A stretch of 20,732 nucleotides of DNA, from positions 1 through 20,732 of the forward strand of contig PXSU01000110.1 of NCBI GenBank assembly GCA_003022745.1, written 5' to 3'. The translations under genes and the position numbers were made by a program. Of the stretch, positions 7,134 through 15,018 are shown piece by piece (position 1 is the first letter of the stretch; each line of letters opens with the position of its first letter). This DNA is from Halobacteriales archaeon SW_9_67_25 (GTDB taxonomy: Archaea; Halobacteriota; Halobacteria; Halobacteriales; Haloarculaceae). The notes under the pieces are model-generated. The model saw only the letters and a list, made by a program, of their open reading frames with translations, was not told the DNA's origin and made no database searches.

Positions 7134-7359
7134 ACGTCCGGCCGTAGGTCAGTTTCGTCGCAACCTCGTTGAGTTTCCGTTTGACGCGCCCGGCGACGAC
7201 CGCCGGGGCTGCCGCCTTGCGCATCTCGTCTTCGGAGACCTCGATCCGTCCGCCATCGAAGGGGTCCTGCGGGCCCTCGCCGTCGCCCGCGGAGTCGGCC
7301 ACGTCGACGACGCTGCTCATGGCACACCGGCCACACGCTTCCGCTTCGTCGGAATCCAT
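7132..7359 (-). CDS. Small acidic protein with CxxC motif, function unknown
   Basis: The 75-aa product starts MDSDEAEACGRCAM, with Cys9 and Cys12 as the only cysteines. It continues through an acidic Gly-rich linker to a helical basic tail (AAAPAVVAGRVKRKLNEVATKLTYGRT). A TTTAAA element at 7386-7391 lies about 29 nt upstream of the ATG, the standard leaderless promoter spacing here, which is the main reason to call it real. One CxxC could form half a metal site, so dimerisation is possible. I recognise no family. It is divergent from the gene at 7545. Confidence 0.6.
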   Translation of the reverse strand: MDSDEAEACGRCAMSSVVDVADSAGDGEGPQDPFDGGRIEVSEDEMRKAAAPAVVAGRVKRKLNEVATKLTYGRT

Positions 7360-7544
7360 CGTACAAAGCCTTCGACGGCAACAGATTTAAACTTTCCCGC
7401 GGATGCCCGCGAGCGGCGCCGAACCGGTCCGGGGCCGTCCCGGGGTCCGACGTCGGTCCCTGCGTCCCTCCAATTTCCGGCGTGTGACGGGAGAGCGACC
7501 CGAGACGGGGGACGTTTTTACTCTGCGAGCGTGTTACGGGGTGT

Positions 7545-8153
7545 ATGACCACGGACAGCGGGGACGAGTTGCCCGAGCCGGCCGAGCCGGAGAAAGTCCC
7601 GGACTGGGAGGACGAGTACGTCGACCGGGTGAGCGACCGGCTGATGTTCAACTACGACCTGGAGAAGGACCACACCGTCGAGGGGCGCCACTTTACCCTC
7701 TACGGCGAGATGCAGGTCCACCACGAGAAACACTTCATCCACCCGGTGTTGTCCTTCGCCCACCACGACACGTTCGAACACGTTTTCATCCGCGAGACCG
7801 ACGCGGTCACCGTCGACCGGGTGGAGTCGTTCGTCGACGTGGGCCACGCCCTCGCCGAGGAGTGGATCGACGCCGACGAGGAACACTACGCCACCGAGTT
7901 CACCTTCACGTTGCTCGTCGAGGACATTCCGGACGCCGTCCGCTCGTTCGTCGACGGATTCCGGGACCGGACGATGCTCAAGAAGGGGTACTACGGCCAC
8001 TACGAGGTCCATCTGGTCGTGGTCGACCCCGACGGGGAGGACCTCGTCGCCAGCGAGAGGGCGTCGCTGGAGGAGGCGTTTCGCGTCTGGGAGCCGCTCG
8101 AAGAGGAGAAGATCACGTGGCTGGATCTCCTCCGGCGGCGGCTACAGATCTAG
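7545..8153 (+). CDS. Uncharacterised acidic haloarchaeal protein
   Basis: The 202-aa soluble protein contains many His/Glu/Asp residues (QVHHEKHFIHP, FAHHDTFEHVF) and a C-terminal helical segment, WEPLEEEKITWLDLLRRR. I do not recognise a domain. The histidine-rich middle could bind metal, but there is no standard motif. GTTTTTACT at 7514-7522 is centred 27 nt before the ATG, which fixes the start. Its stop overlaps that of the convergent cstA-like gene in the shared tetranucleotide CTAG (8150-8153). Confidence 0.7.
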   Translation: MTTDSGDELPEPAEPEKVPDWEDEYVDRVSDRLMFNYDLEKDHTVEGRHFTLYGEMQVHHEKHFIHPVLSFAHHDTFEHVFIRETDAVTVDRVESFVDVGHALAEEWIDADEEHYATEFTFTLLVEDIPDAVRSFVDGFRDRTMLKKGYYGHYEVHLVVVDPDGEDLVASERASLEEAFRVWEPLEEEKITWLDLLRRRLQI

Positions 8154-9976
8154 TCGTCGCTCGGCTCCGCGGGTGCCTCTCTGCCCCTGTCGAAGAACCG
8201 CTCGCGTTCCTCCTTGACGCTGGCGTAACCCATCCGCAGGACCGACAGTGACAGGAAGATGAGCAGGAACGCCAGCACGATCTGCACTGCCGTCGAGGCC
8301 ATGGCCGTCGTCGTCGCGCCGGCCTCGCCCCAGTTACCCTGGACGAACTTCTGGTAGAGGTTCTGGTAGAGAGCCAGGTACAGCAGTGCGCTGATGGTGA
8401 TGGTGAACATGAACGCCATCGGGACGCCCGTCGAGAGTAGCTGCTTGGTGTCGTCCCAGTTGGCCAGCCAGACAGTCGCCACCAGCAGCGCCAGGGCCGC
8501 GAGGGTCTGGTTGGCGCCGCCAAAGAGCGGCCACAGGTCGGCCCAGCGGCCGGAGGCGACCAGCACGTAGGCCGGCAACGCCAGAATTCCGGCGTTGACG
8601 TACCGGTTGGCGCCGAGTTCCTGGATCGACGTCTCGGGCGTGCCGATGATCTCCTCTAGCATGTACCGACCCAGGCGCATGCCCGTGTCGGTACTCGTCA
8701 GGAGGAAGCTCACCAGCACCAGCCCCATGAAGGTCGCGCCGACGACCTGCGGGAGCCCGAAGCTCGTGAGGATGATGCCGCCGCCGGTCGCGAAGTTCGG
8801 CAGCGCCAGGCCGATGCCGCCGCTCGCGGGTGCCTGGGCGTAGACCGCGACCGTCACGAGCGCCACCGACGCCAGCAGCCCCTCACCGAGCATACCGCCG
8901 TACCCGATGAGGCGGGCGTCGGTCTCCTTGTCCAGTTGCTTGGCCGTGGTGCCCGAGGAGACCAGCGAGTGGAACCCGCTGATGGTCCCGCAGGCGATGG
9001 TCACGAACAGTAGCGGGAACAGCGGTACGGCAGTGAACTCGGGATTGCCCCAGAAGCCGTGGAATGCGTCCAGGTTGACGACCAGCGGTTCCGCAGACGT
9101 GCCCGCGATGGTGCCCACGATGACTGCGAGGAGGACCCCGCCGACACCCGTGTAGAGGATGCTCGACGTGAGGAAGTCACGCGGCTGCAACAGCACCCAC
9201 ACTGGGAGGACGCTCGCGACGAACGCGTACACGATCACGACCGGAATCCAGGCACCGATGTTCTCGTTAATCACGGCCGGGGTCGGAAAGCTGTCGAAGA
9301 GGACGATCAGGTTGCCGCCCCGGGTGTACTCGATGGGAACCATCGTGACCGGGTACTGGATGCCGACCCAGACGCCGGCGAAGACGGCCGCGATGAACAC
9401 GACCGCGCCCGGCAGGAACGGCCCCTCTACCTGGTAGAGGTACACCCCGAACAGCAGCGCCAGCACGATGTACAAGAAGCTGGCGGTGGCCGACTCGGGG
9501 TAGGCGTTGAACACCACCGCGATGACCAGCGCGAACACGGCGACGACGAGGATGATCGTCAGGAACGCGAACCACAGGATCATGTCCTTCCCGCGGTCGC
9601 CGACGTACTGCCCGATGATGTAGCCGATCGACTTGCCCTCGTGTCTGACCGACGAGGACAACGACATGAAGTCGTGGACGCTCCCGAACAGCGGGTTGCC
9701 CAGCGCGATCCACAGGAACCCCGGAACCCAGCCCCAGAACAGTGCCGCCGTGATGGGACCGACAATCGGCGCGCCGCCCGCGATACTCGAATAGTGATGC
9801 CCCAACAGGACCGGCTTCTTCGCCGGCACGTACTCCTGCCCGTCTTCGTACTTGTGTGCTGGTGTCTCGCGGTCGTCGTCCAGTTCGACGAACCTGGAGA
9901 GGTACTTCGAGTACCCCAGGTATCCGGCACTGAACGTTGCGAGTACGAGTACAACCAGCCAAATCGCCTGTACCAT
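8150..9976 (-). CDS. cstA: CstA-family transporter (carbon starvation protein, peptide or pyruvate uptake)
   Basis: The 608-aa polytopic membrane protein (about 16 hydrophobic segments) matches CstA/BtsT transporters along its length. It has the N-terminal PAKKPVLLGHHYSSIAGGAPIVGPITA, the GNPLFGSVHDFMSLSSSVRHEGKSIG loop, CGTISGFHSLVSSGTTAKQL and the C-terminal GGANQTLAALALL. Bacterial members import pyruvate or peptides with protons; the haloarchaeal substrate is unproven. I prefer the ATG at 9976 (MVQAIWLV) to the ATG at 9997. The TATA element at 10010-10017 would place transcription start near 9988, after the upstream ATG. The last residues overlap the convergent gene by four bases. No sensor gene of the BtsS type is adjacent. 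Confidence 0.9.
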   Translation of the reverse strand: MVQAIWLVVLVLATFSAGYLGYSKYLSRFVELDDDRETPAHKYEDGQEYVPAKKPVLLGHHYSSIAGGAPIVGPITAALFWGWVPGFLWIALGNPLFGSVHDFMSLSSSVRHEGKSIGYIIGQYVGDRGKDMILWFAFLTIILVVAVFALVIAVVFNAYPESATASFLYIVLALLFGVYLYQVEGPFLPGAVVFIAAVFAGVWVGIQYPVTMVPIEYTRGGNLIVLFDSFPTPAVINENIGAWIPVVIVYAFVASVLPVWVLLQPRDFLTSSILYTGVGGVLLAVIVGTIAGTSAEPLVVNLDAFHGFWGNPEFTAVPLFPLLFVTIACGTISGFHSLVSSGTTAKQLDKETDARLIGYGGMLGEGLLASVALVTVAVYAQAPASGGIGLALPNFATGGGIILTSFGLPQVVGATFMGLVLVSFLLTSTDTGMRLGRYMLEEIIGTPETSIQELGANRYVNAGILALPAYVLVASGRWADLWPLFGGANQTLAALALLVATVWLANWDDTKQLLSTGVPMAFMFTITISALLYLALYQNLYQKFVQGNWGEAGATTTAMASTAVQIVLAFLLIFLSLSVLRMGYASVKEERERFFDRGREAPAEPSDD

Positions 9977-10009
9977 TGTGGAACCCCATTCGCACAATTA
10001 CCCAAAAGA

Positions 10010-10017
10010 TACTTAAA
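10010..10017 (-). promoter_or_regulatory. TATA element of the cstA-like gene
   Basis: On the minus strand this reads TTTAAGTA. It is centred about 38 nt before the ATG at 9976, giving a leader of roughly 11 nt. It argues against the more upstream ATG. An AT-rich stretch at 10041-10061 just behind it may hold a regulator site. Confidence 0.5.
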
Positions 10018-10183
10018 CTTTGATGATCGTCAGCCCGGTGTCAATTGTTCATGATTATTAGACCGCAAGCCAGAATCGGTAACCGCCGGATACCGGTCGG
10101 CGAATCGAGAGTACGCCGACAGGATGCGATCGTTCTCGTGTCTTGTACGACCCGCTGCCGGCGGTTCGGACGCTGGCTCGCAG

Positions 10184-10825
10184 TCAGTGAGTGACACTCT
10201 CGAACAGCCCCTGCAGTCGGTCCCAGTCGTCGGCCCCCCTGGGCGCGACGGCGACTGCACGGATGCGGTCACTGTCGTGGTCGACGGTTGCCACGTAGAC
10301 CGTCACCTCGACGGTTTCGCCGTCCCGGGTCGCCGTGCCCGCGAACTGCTGGATTGTCGTCTCGGTTTCGAGCATCGTGACCGAGCGGTTCTGCACCGGT
10401 TCGAGGTCGCCCGGGTCCCCGTAGGTCGTCTGTGCCCCGGCCACGACCTCGGACAGCGAGCGGTCGCCCAGCGGGTCGATCCGGGCGTCGACGCGCTCCG
10501 GTTCGGCCATCGGGACCGTGTAGAGCCCGAACACCGTCTCGCTGTCAGAGGCCCGGTAGGTTGCGCGCCAGCCCGTCGCCCGGACCTGATAGCCCAGGTC
10601 CATCTCGACGTCACCCGAAATCGAGAGCGTCCCGGAGCGGTCGACCCCCACCTTCTCGACGCCGTCGGCGGAGAACCCGGCCCCGGAGACGGACTCCGCC
10701 GGGACGGTCGCCTCCGAGGCACTCACCTCGATCGGCTCGGGGGTCCGGTCGCCGGGGCCGGCGTTACAGCCCGCCAGTACCACCAGCGCCAGCAGCAAAA
10801 CCAGCCCGACCCGGGTGTGTGTCAT
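10184..10825 (-). CDS. Haloarchaeal lipoprotein, DUF6517-like
   Basis: The 213-aa product has a signal peptide with a lipobox (residues 5-20, VVLAGC, Cys20), so it is probably anchored outside the membrane. The mature part (PVSGAGFSADGVEKVGVDRSGTLSISGDVEMDLGYQVRATGW onward) resembles the haloarchaeal DUF6517 lipoproteins as I remember them. It contains no cysteine besides the anchor and no catalytic motif. The signal lacks twin arginines, unlike the lipoprotein at 1625, so Sec export is likely. It is monocistronic, on the same strand as the cstA-like gene and about 200 nt upstream of it, with no sign of a joint operon. Confidence 0.75.
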   Translation of the reverse strand: MTHTRVGLVLLLALVVLAGCNAGPGDRTPEPIEVSASEATVPAESVSGAGFSADGVEKVGVDRSGTLSISGDVEMDLGYQVRATGWRATYRASDSETVFGLYTVPMAEPERVDARIDPLGDRSLSEVVAGAQTTYGDPGDLEPVQNRSVTMLETETTIQQFAGTATRDGETVEVTVYVATVDHDSDRIRAVAVAPRGADDWDRLQGLFESVTH

Positions 10826-11150
10826 GGCCGGACGCTTTTCCTGCCACGCTCAAATCGGTACCGCCGCGCGTGTGCAGGCTTCACACGACCGGACGGCCGC
10901 TGTCTGTTCGTTCGCTGTTCTTTCGGAAGTGAAATCGCCATACACAGCCGGCGAGCACTTAGTATCGGTGCCTGAAACTGTCCGTGCGAGTCATGAGTAG
11001 CTCAACAGCGGATGTTCTTCTTCCTGGATGTGCTCGTGCTGGCTTTCCTCGGAATCGTGGTCCTCGCGCTCGTGACATAGCGCCGGGTGAGCGCCTGCGG
11101 GGCCACCGCGATACCGGGACCGTCGGTCGTGCCGTCCCTCCGGGAGCAGG
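10826..11150. other. Intergenic region with one possible micro-gene
   Basis: This 325-nt stretch separates two minus-strand genes. It holds a TATA-like CTTAGTATC at 10958-10966 pointing right and, after it, a 22-codon hydrophobic reading frame (11012-11080). I see no other coding sequence, RNA gene or repeat in it. Confidence 0.5.
11012..11080 (+). CDS. Possible 22-aa single-helix membrane peptide
   Basis: The frame encodes MFFFLDVLVLAFLGIVVLAL followed by VT and a stop: one membrane helix with a single acidic residue. A TATA-like element at 10958-10966 would start transcription near 10989, giving a leader of about 23 nt. No Shine-Dalgarno sequence is evident. An ATG at 10993 opens a different frame (MSSSTADV). 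One inserted or deleted base in the TTCTTCTTC run would join the two into a protein of about 28 residues, so this could also be a slightly broken gene. The hydrophobic composition contrasts with the Arg/Pro/Ser-rich antisense frames typical of this GC-rich DNA. Confidence 0.35.
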   Translation: MFFFLDVLVLAFLGIVVLALVT

Positions 11151-11561
11151 TCAGGAGAGGTCGGCCTCGAGGTTCCGGAGTGCGCGTTTCAGTTCCCCCC
11201 GGCGTTTCCAGGCGGCGACCCGGTCAGTGACGACTTTCAGGGGCAAGCCGAGGCTGACGCCCGACCGGGTTGTCACGCGGGTGCCCTCGTTCTCGGCCGC
11301 CCAGGTGAGTTCGGTCCACATCTCCGCCAGCGGCCCGGCGTCCTCGAGCTGTTCGTAGCGGACGCCAGCATCCAGGGGTTCGAACCGGAGCGAGAGCCTC
11401 AATCCACGCGACCCCGCGGTGACGACCGTCTCCGACCCGTCGGTCTCGACGTCGAGCACGTTGAAACTCTCCTCGTACTCGACGATGCTGGCCGGATCGA
11501 GCGCGTCGGCGACCTCGTGGGGGCTGGCTGGGACGAACCGGTCGACCACGACCTCTCGCAT
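11151..11561 (-). CDS. SRPBCC-superfamily (START/Bet v1-like) protein
   Basis: The 136-aa protein has the SRPBCC pattern. It opens with a strand (MREVVVDRFVPASPHEVADALDP), continues through alternating strands (ETVVTAGSRGLRLSLRFEPL, GVRYEQLEDAGPLAEMWTELTWAAENEGTRVTTRS) and ends in a long basic C-terminal helix (AAWKRRGELKRALRNLEADL). Such folds hold hydrophobic ligands or act as polyketide cyclase-like enzymes; no ligand can be assigned. TTTTTACTT (minus strand, 11585-11593) is centred 27 nt upstream of the ATG at 11561, supporting that start over the in-frame upstream extension. It lies 74 nt downstream of the ArsA-like gene, with its own promoter. Confidence 0.75.
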   Translation of the reverse strand: MREVVVDRFVPASPHEVADALDPASIVEYEESFNVLDVETDGSETVVTAGSRGLRLSLRFEPLDAGVRYEQLEDAGPLAEMWTELTWAAENEGTRVTTRSGVSLGLPLKVVTDRVAAWKRRGELKRALRNLEADLS

Positions 11562-11635
11562 CGGTGTCCGCTCCGGCCCCCACCAAGTAAAAACTACCCT
11601 GCGGTCGATCCGGTACTGAACTACAGCAATCCGTC

Positions 11636-12589
11636 TCACTCGATGTCGATCTCGATCTCCTCGGCGACCGGTTCGAGCAGGTCGTCTTTCACTTCCCGGA
11701 CCCGGGCCTCGATGGTCGCGACGATGGGGGGGTCGATGTCCGCGCGGGCCTCCCGGAGCCGTTCGCGCTCGGTCTCGATGCGGTCCCGGAGAAAGCGTGC
11801 GCCCCGGCCGTTCTCGTCGGGGTCGGGCTCCGGCGTCATGCGGTTCATCACCAGTCCCGACACCGAGAGGTCGTACCCGCGCAACTGCTCGACGGCCCGT
11901 CCCGTCTCGCGTACCGACAGCTGGTCGGGGTTCAACACGAGGAAGAAGGAGGCCTCCGAACGGAGCGTCTCGCCAGCGAACTCGAAGTTCTCCTTGCGCT
12001 GCTGGAGGCGGGCAATGATGGGGTCACCGACTTCCGTGCGACGGGGTTCCATGTCCCCGATGGCGGCCTTCTCGAACAGGTCGACGCTCTTCTGGCGCTT
12101 GTCGAGCAGGCGGTCGATCCACCCGCCGAGGTACTCCGGCAGGGACAGCAACCGGAGCGTGCCGCCGGTCGGCGAGGTGTCGAAGACGACGCGGTCGAAC
12201 CCGTCGGCGTTTCGCATCACGTCGATGAAGCGGTCGAAGAGGGCGGCCTCGTGGGCGCCCGGAGTGCGGTGGGCGAGTTCGATCTGCCGGTCGATCTCGT
12301 TGACGATGGCCGGGCTGACCTGGTCGTCCAGTGCCCGCCGGATGGACATCATGTGCTGGTCGACGGCCTCCTCCGGGTCGATCTCCATGACCGACAGTGC
12401 GTCGTAGCCATCGACCCGCGTGGGGTCGTCGTCGAAGTGCTGGTCGAAGACGTCGGCGGTACTGTGTGCCGGGTCCGTCGAGACGAGTAGCGTCTCGATG
12501 CCCGCCCGCGCACATTTGTGAGCGTAGGCGCTGGAGACGGTCGTTTTGCCGACCCCGCCCTTGCCGCCGAAGAAGACGAATCGGTCCAT
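11636..12589 (-). CDS. arsA: ArsA/Get3-family ATPase, single domain
   Basis: The 317-aa protein is a deviant-Walker-A ATPase: GGKGGVGKTT at residues 8-17, STDPAHS at 37-43 and DTSPTGGTLRLL at 137-148. It also carries VLNPDQLSVRET and VMNRM. The family includes the arsenite pump ATPase ArsA and the tail-anchored-protein targeting factor Get3. This protein is single-domain and I find only one cysteine (Cys26). The CxxC zinc site of canonical Get3 and the cysteine metalloid site of ArsA are therefore both absent. No arsenic gene is nearby, so arsenite transport is unlikely; a targeting or assembly role is more plausible. Its ATG overlaps the stop of the upstream 98-aa gene by one base (TGATG), indicating translational coupling. 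Confidence 0.85.
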   Translation of the reverse strand: MDRFVFFGGKGGVGKTTVSSAYAHKCARAGIETLLVSTDPAHSTADVFDQHFDDDPTRVDGYDALSVMEIDPEEAVDQHMMSIRRALDDQVSPAIVNEIDRQIELAHRTPGAHEAALFDRFIDVMRNADGFDRVVFDTSPTGGTLRLLSLPEYLGGWIDRLLDKRQKSVDLFEKAAIGDMEPRRTEVGDPIIARLQQRKENFEFAGETLRSEASFFLVLNPDQLSVRETGRAVEQLRGYDLSVSGLVMNRMTPEPDPDENGRGARFLRDRIETERERLREARADIDPPIVATIEARVREVKDDLLEPVAEEIEIDIE

Positions 12590-12885
12590 CAGAAGTGATA
12601 CTGGCTGCCCTTCCGTTCGAGCACCGACTGCCGGTCCCACATGCGCCGTTCCCACTGCTCGAACTCCTCGGCGAGATAGGGCAGCAGTTCCGCAGTGTAG
12701 TAGGAGACTGGGCTGGGAATCCCGAAGGCGTCCGGGAAGCACGCGAGCAAGAACGCGTCCTCGGTATCCTCGGCTTCCTGCTCGATTTTCTCGTAGGCTG
12801 GATGTGAGATCATGCCGTGATAGAGCCCTCGCAGCCACTCTCTGAGTACCTCGCGGTAGGCCTCGATGCGTGCTGCCAGTTCCAT
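12589..12885 (-). CDS. Uncharacterised 98-aa protein coupled to the ArsA-like ATPase
   Basis: This helical, soluble, acidic protein starts MELAARIEAYREVLREWLRG. It contains a Pro/aromatic-rich middle (ACFPDAFGIPSPVSYYTAELLPYLAEEFEQWERRMWDR) and ends KGSQYHF. No domain is recognised. TTTTACT (minus strand, 12907-12913) is centred about 26 nt before the ATG, so this gene heads the operon with a leaderless mRNA. The TGATG junction with the ATPase suggests fixed stoichiometry and a physical partnership, which is inference. The open frame extends upstream to 12999, but the extension lies before the promoter. Confidence 0.75.
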   Translation of the reverse strand: MELAARIEAYREVLREWLRGLYHGMISHPAYEKIEQEAEDTEDAFLLACFPDAFGIPSPVSYYTAELLPYLAEEFEQWERRMWDRQSVLERKGSQYHF

Positions 12886-13016
12886 ACCCGCCCTCACAGG
12901 CCGGACAGTAAAAGCGTACCGCACGTGTGTGTCTCGGGGGTCCTGTCCCCGACAGCGTCTGTGGGGTACTGCCACCGACTGCGACCGTTCGTGCGCCACG
13001 CTCGCGCAGCCGCACC

Positions 13017-13027
13017 GATTTTAAATC
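13017..13027 (+). promoter_or_regulatory. TATA element of the zinc-ribbon gene
   Basis: GATTTTAAATC is centred about 27 nt before the ATG at 13049. This favours that ATG over the in-frame GTG at 13040. Confidence 0.55.
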
Positions 13028-13048
13028 GTGGCGTCGTAAGTGTCGCAC

Positions 13049-13270
13049 ATGGGACTACTTGGCACGATTTCCGAGGTGCTCGAGGCCTCGTCACAGACGA
13101 CGAAACGCGGTGACGTCACCGAGGAGTCGAAAGGCGCCTACTGGTGTCACGATTGCTCGGAGCGCATCCGCGACGTCGAGGTGGGGGGCGAGGGACCGCC
13201 GTCGTGTCCCTCCTGTGGCGACGAGATGGAGTTCGAGCGCTCGAAGGGTACCACCGGGTGCGCCTGCTAG
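13049..13270 (+). CDS. Small zinc-ribbon protein
   Basis: The 73-aa product contains WCHDC (Cys33, Cys36) and SCPSC (Cys53, Cys56), a standard four-cysteine zinc ribbon. It ends in CAC (Cys71, Cys73), which could add a labile metal site. The N-terminal 30 residues (MGLLGTISEVLEASSQTTKRG) look helical and then flexible. Function is unknown; such small haloarchaeal ribbons may act in protein or nucleic-acid contacts. It converges on the COG0523 GTPase with only 3 nt between stops. Since COG0523 proteins are metallochaperones, a functional link through zinc is possible, but the two genes are not cotranscribed. Confidence 0.75.
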   Translation: MGLLGTISEVLEASSQTTKRGDVTEESKGAYWCHDCSERIRDVEVGGEGPPSCPSCGDEMEFERSKGTTGCAC

Positions 13271-13273
13271 CGG

Positions 13274-14473
13274 TCAGATCGTCAATTCTTCGCCTTCCTC
13301 CTCGGGGAAGGGGTTCTCGAAGCTATCGAAGTCCGTGTCCAGTTTCTCGTCGGTGAGTTCACAGGCCGCCAAGTCCTCGCGCAGCGACTCCTCGTCCATC
13401 TCACGGCCGATGAAGACCAGTTCTGTCCGGCGGTCGCCCACCTCCTGGTCCCAGGGGAGGTCCGGTCGGAGCCGTCGCTGTGACTCCTGGCGCTGTTCGG
13501 GCATGGCGGCGATCCACTGCTCGTAGCCGATGACCCGCCGGACCGCGCCCGTCCCGGTGTAGCGCAGTGCCAGGTGGTCCCGGCCGGCGACCCACGCTAG
13601 CCCCTTCGAGCGGATGACCGAGTCCGGGAGCGAGCGTAAATACGTGAGGAACCGCTCGGGGTGGAGCGGCCGCCGGGACCGGAACGCGAAGGAGGTCACG
13701 CCGTAGGCGGACTGCGGGTCGTGGACGTGACCCTCGGCGTGGCCGATGGCCCGCGCGCGGTGTTCGCTCTCGCTGAGCGAGTCGGGTCCGAACAGCCCCG
13801 TATCGAGGATGGCGTCGGCGTCGACCTGGCCGTGGGTGGTGCGGTAGCGCTCGGCGTCGGGGTTGAGCGCCGCCAGCAGCCCCTCGGTCTCGTCGATGTC
13901 CGATGCCTCGGCGAGGTCGCACTTGTTGACGAGCAGGACGTTGGCGTGTTCGGCCTGCGAGACCAGCAGGTCCGAGAGCGGGCGGACTTCGCTCTCCGTT
14001 TCGGCCTGGCCGGGGCGTTTCCGGCGGATGTCCTCGGTCGTGACGATGTCGTCGGCGGCGAGCGTATCGCGGAAACTCGACGCGTCGACGACAGTCGCGA
14101 GCGTATCCAGGCGGTACGGTGCCGAGGCCGGCCCGGTCGTGAACAGCCGTGCGACCGGTGCCGGCGCCGAGATGCCCGACGACTCGACGACGAGGTGGTC
14201 GAACCCGCCCGTTCGGGCGAGCCGGCTCACCGCCACTTCGAGGTCGTCCCGGAGGTCACAACAGATACACCCGTTCGAGAGCTCGGTGATGCCCTCGCCT
14301 TGCGCTTCGACGAGTTCCGCGTCGACGTTGACCGACCCCATGTCGTTGACCAGGACCGCGATCTCCCGGTCGCCCGGGTTCGTGAGCAGGTGGTTCAGCG
14401 TCGTCGTCTTGCCAGCCCCCAGTGCACCCGACAGGATCGTCACCGGCGTGCCGTCGTCGTCCAGTACGCTCAT
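13274..14473 (-). CDS. COG0523/CobW-family GTPase, probable metallochaperone
   Basis: The 399-aa protein carries the G3E GTPase motifs: Walker A GALGAGKT (16-23), the metal-binding GCICC (68-72), VVESSG (95-100) and NKCD (183-186). A histidine cluster follows (HAEGHVHD, His245, His249, His251), then a CobW C-terminal domain (about 258-370) and an acidic tail. Family members deliver zinc or other metals to client proteins, and ZNG1/YeiR-type members are zinc-linked. The CobW branch (cobalamin) is less likely because no cobalamin gene is nearby. A TATA element (minus strand, 14495-14503) is centred 27 nt before the ATG. No Zur-like palindrome was recognised in the promoter. Confidence 0.85.
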   Translation of the reverse strand: MSVLDDDGTPVTILSGALGAGKTTTLNHLLTNPGDREIAVLVNDMGSVNVDAELVEAQGEGITELSNGCICCDLRDDLEVAVSRLARTGGFDHLVVESSGISAPAPVARLFTTGPASAPYRLDTLATVVDASSFRDTLAADDIVTTEDIRRKRPGQAETESEVRPLSDLLVSQAEHANVLLVNKCDLAEASDIDETEGLLAALNPDAERYRTTHGQVDADAILDTGLFGPDSLSESEHRARAIGHAEGHVHDPQSAYGVTSFAFRSRRPLHPERFLTYLRSLPDSVIRSKGLAWVAGRDHLALRYTGTGAVRRVIGYEQWIAAMPEQRQESQRRLRPDLPWDQEVGDRRTELVFIGREMDEESLREDLAACELTDEKLDTDFDSFENPFPEEEGEELTI

Positions 14474-14591
14474 ACACCGGCCTTTGGCGGTTGCTCACTT
14501 ATTGGTCCCGACGGTGTGAGGGTCGCGCACATCCGCGGATGCGGTGTCTACCGAGCGCGTTGGTGCTCGCCACAGGACCGGGTGCGACCGG

Positions 14592-14921
14592 TCACCCCAG
14601 GCGGTCGACGAGGAGCGGCAACGCGAGCAGTGCCAGCAGGCCGACCGCGGTCATCATCGCGAGCAGGAGCCGCCGGAACCGCAACCAGACGGGGACCTCC
14701 GAGCGGTGCTCCGGCCGGTAGGTCCAGACCAGCCGGTAGTACGCGCCGACGATGACGAGGGCGTACGCGCCCGTCGAGGCCGCGAGTGCCGAGGGGACCG
14801 CGACGCCGAAGGTCAGCAGGTACACGGGCCCGAACGAGTAGCAGGTGGCGAGCCCGGTCAGCGCGACGACGGCGAAGGGGACCGCGTCGACCTGGCTGCC
14901 CCAGCGGTTCTCCAGCCGCAT
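14592..14921 (-). CDS. Small membrane protein, about three helices, function unknown
   Basis: The 109-aa product has hydrophobic segments near residues 14-36, 41-61 and 84-105. A basic/aromatic loop lies between the last two (YYRLVWTYRPEHRSEVPVWLRFRR). No motif is recognised. The start was chosen at MRLENRWGSQ because hydrophobic, haloarchaeal-type sequence begins there; the open frame upstream is Arg/Thr-rich and looks non-coding. The promoter is weak (ACATACGG near 14950). It diverges from the 60-aa membrane protein at 15019. Confidence 0.65.
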   Translation of the reverse strand: MRLENRWGSQVDAVPFAVVALTGLATCYSFGPVYLLTFGVAVPSALAASTGAYALVIVGAYYRLVWTYRPEHRSEVPVWLRFRRLLLAMMTAVGLLALLALPLLVDRLG

Positions 14922-15018
14922 AGTGTCTACTTGGGTTCGAATGTCCGTATGTGTTTGCCCGCCCCCAATCGCTGGCGCCGCACACAACGCATAAGACGGC
15001 CGCCCGCGGGCAGGGTGT

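Noticed and set aside
8595..10054. Plus-strand frames opposite the cstA-like gene
   Set aside because: The minus strand shows full-length CstA homology. The plus-strand frames are Asp/Arg/Gln-rich shadows.
10030..10272. 80-aa minus-strand frame between the lipoprotein and cstA
   Set aside because: It overlaps the lipoprotein 3' end in another frame, has low-complexity composition and no promoter at its start.
11636..12589. Arsenite resistance role for the ArsA-like ATPase
   Set aside because: It is single-domain, has only one cysteine, and has no arsenic-related neighbour.
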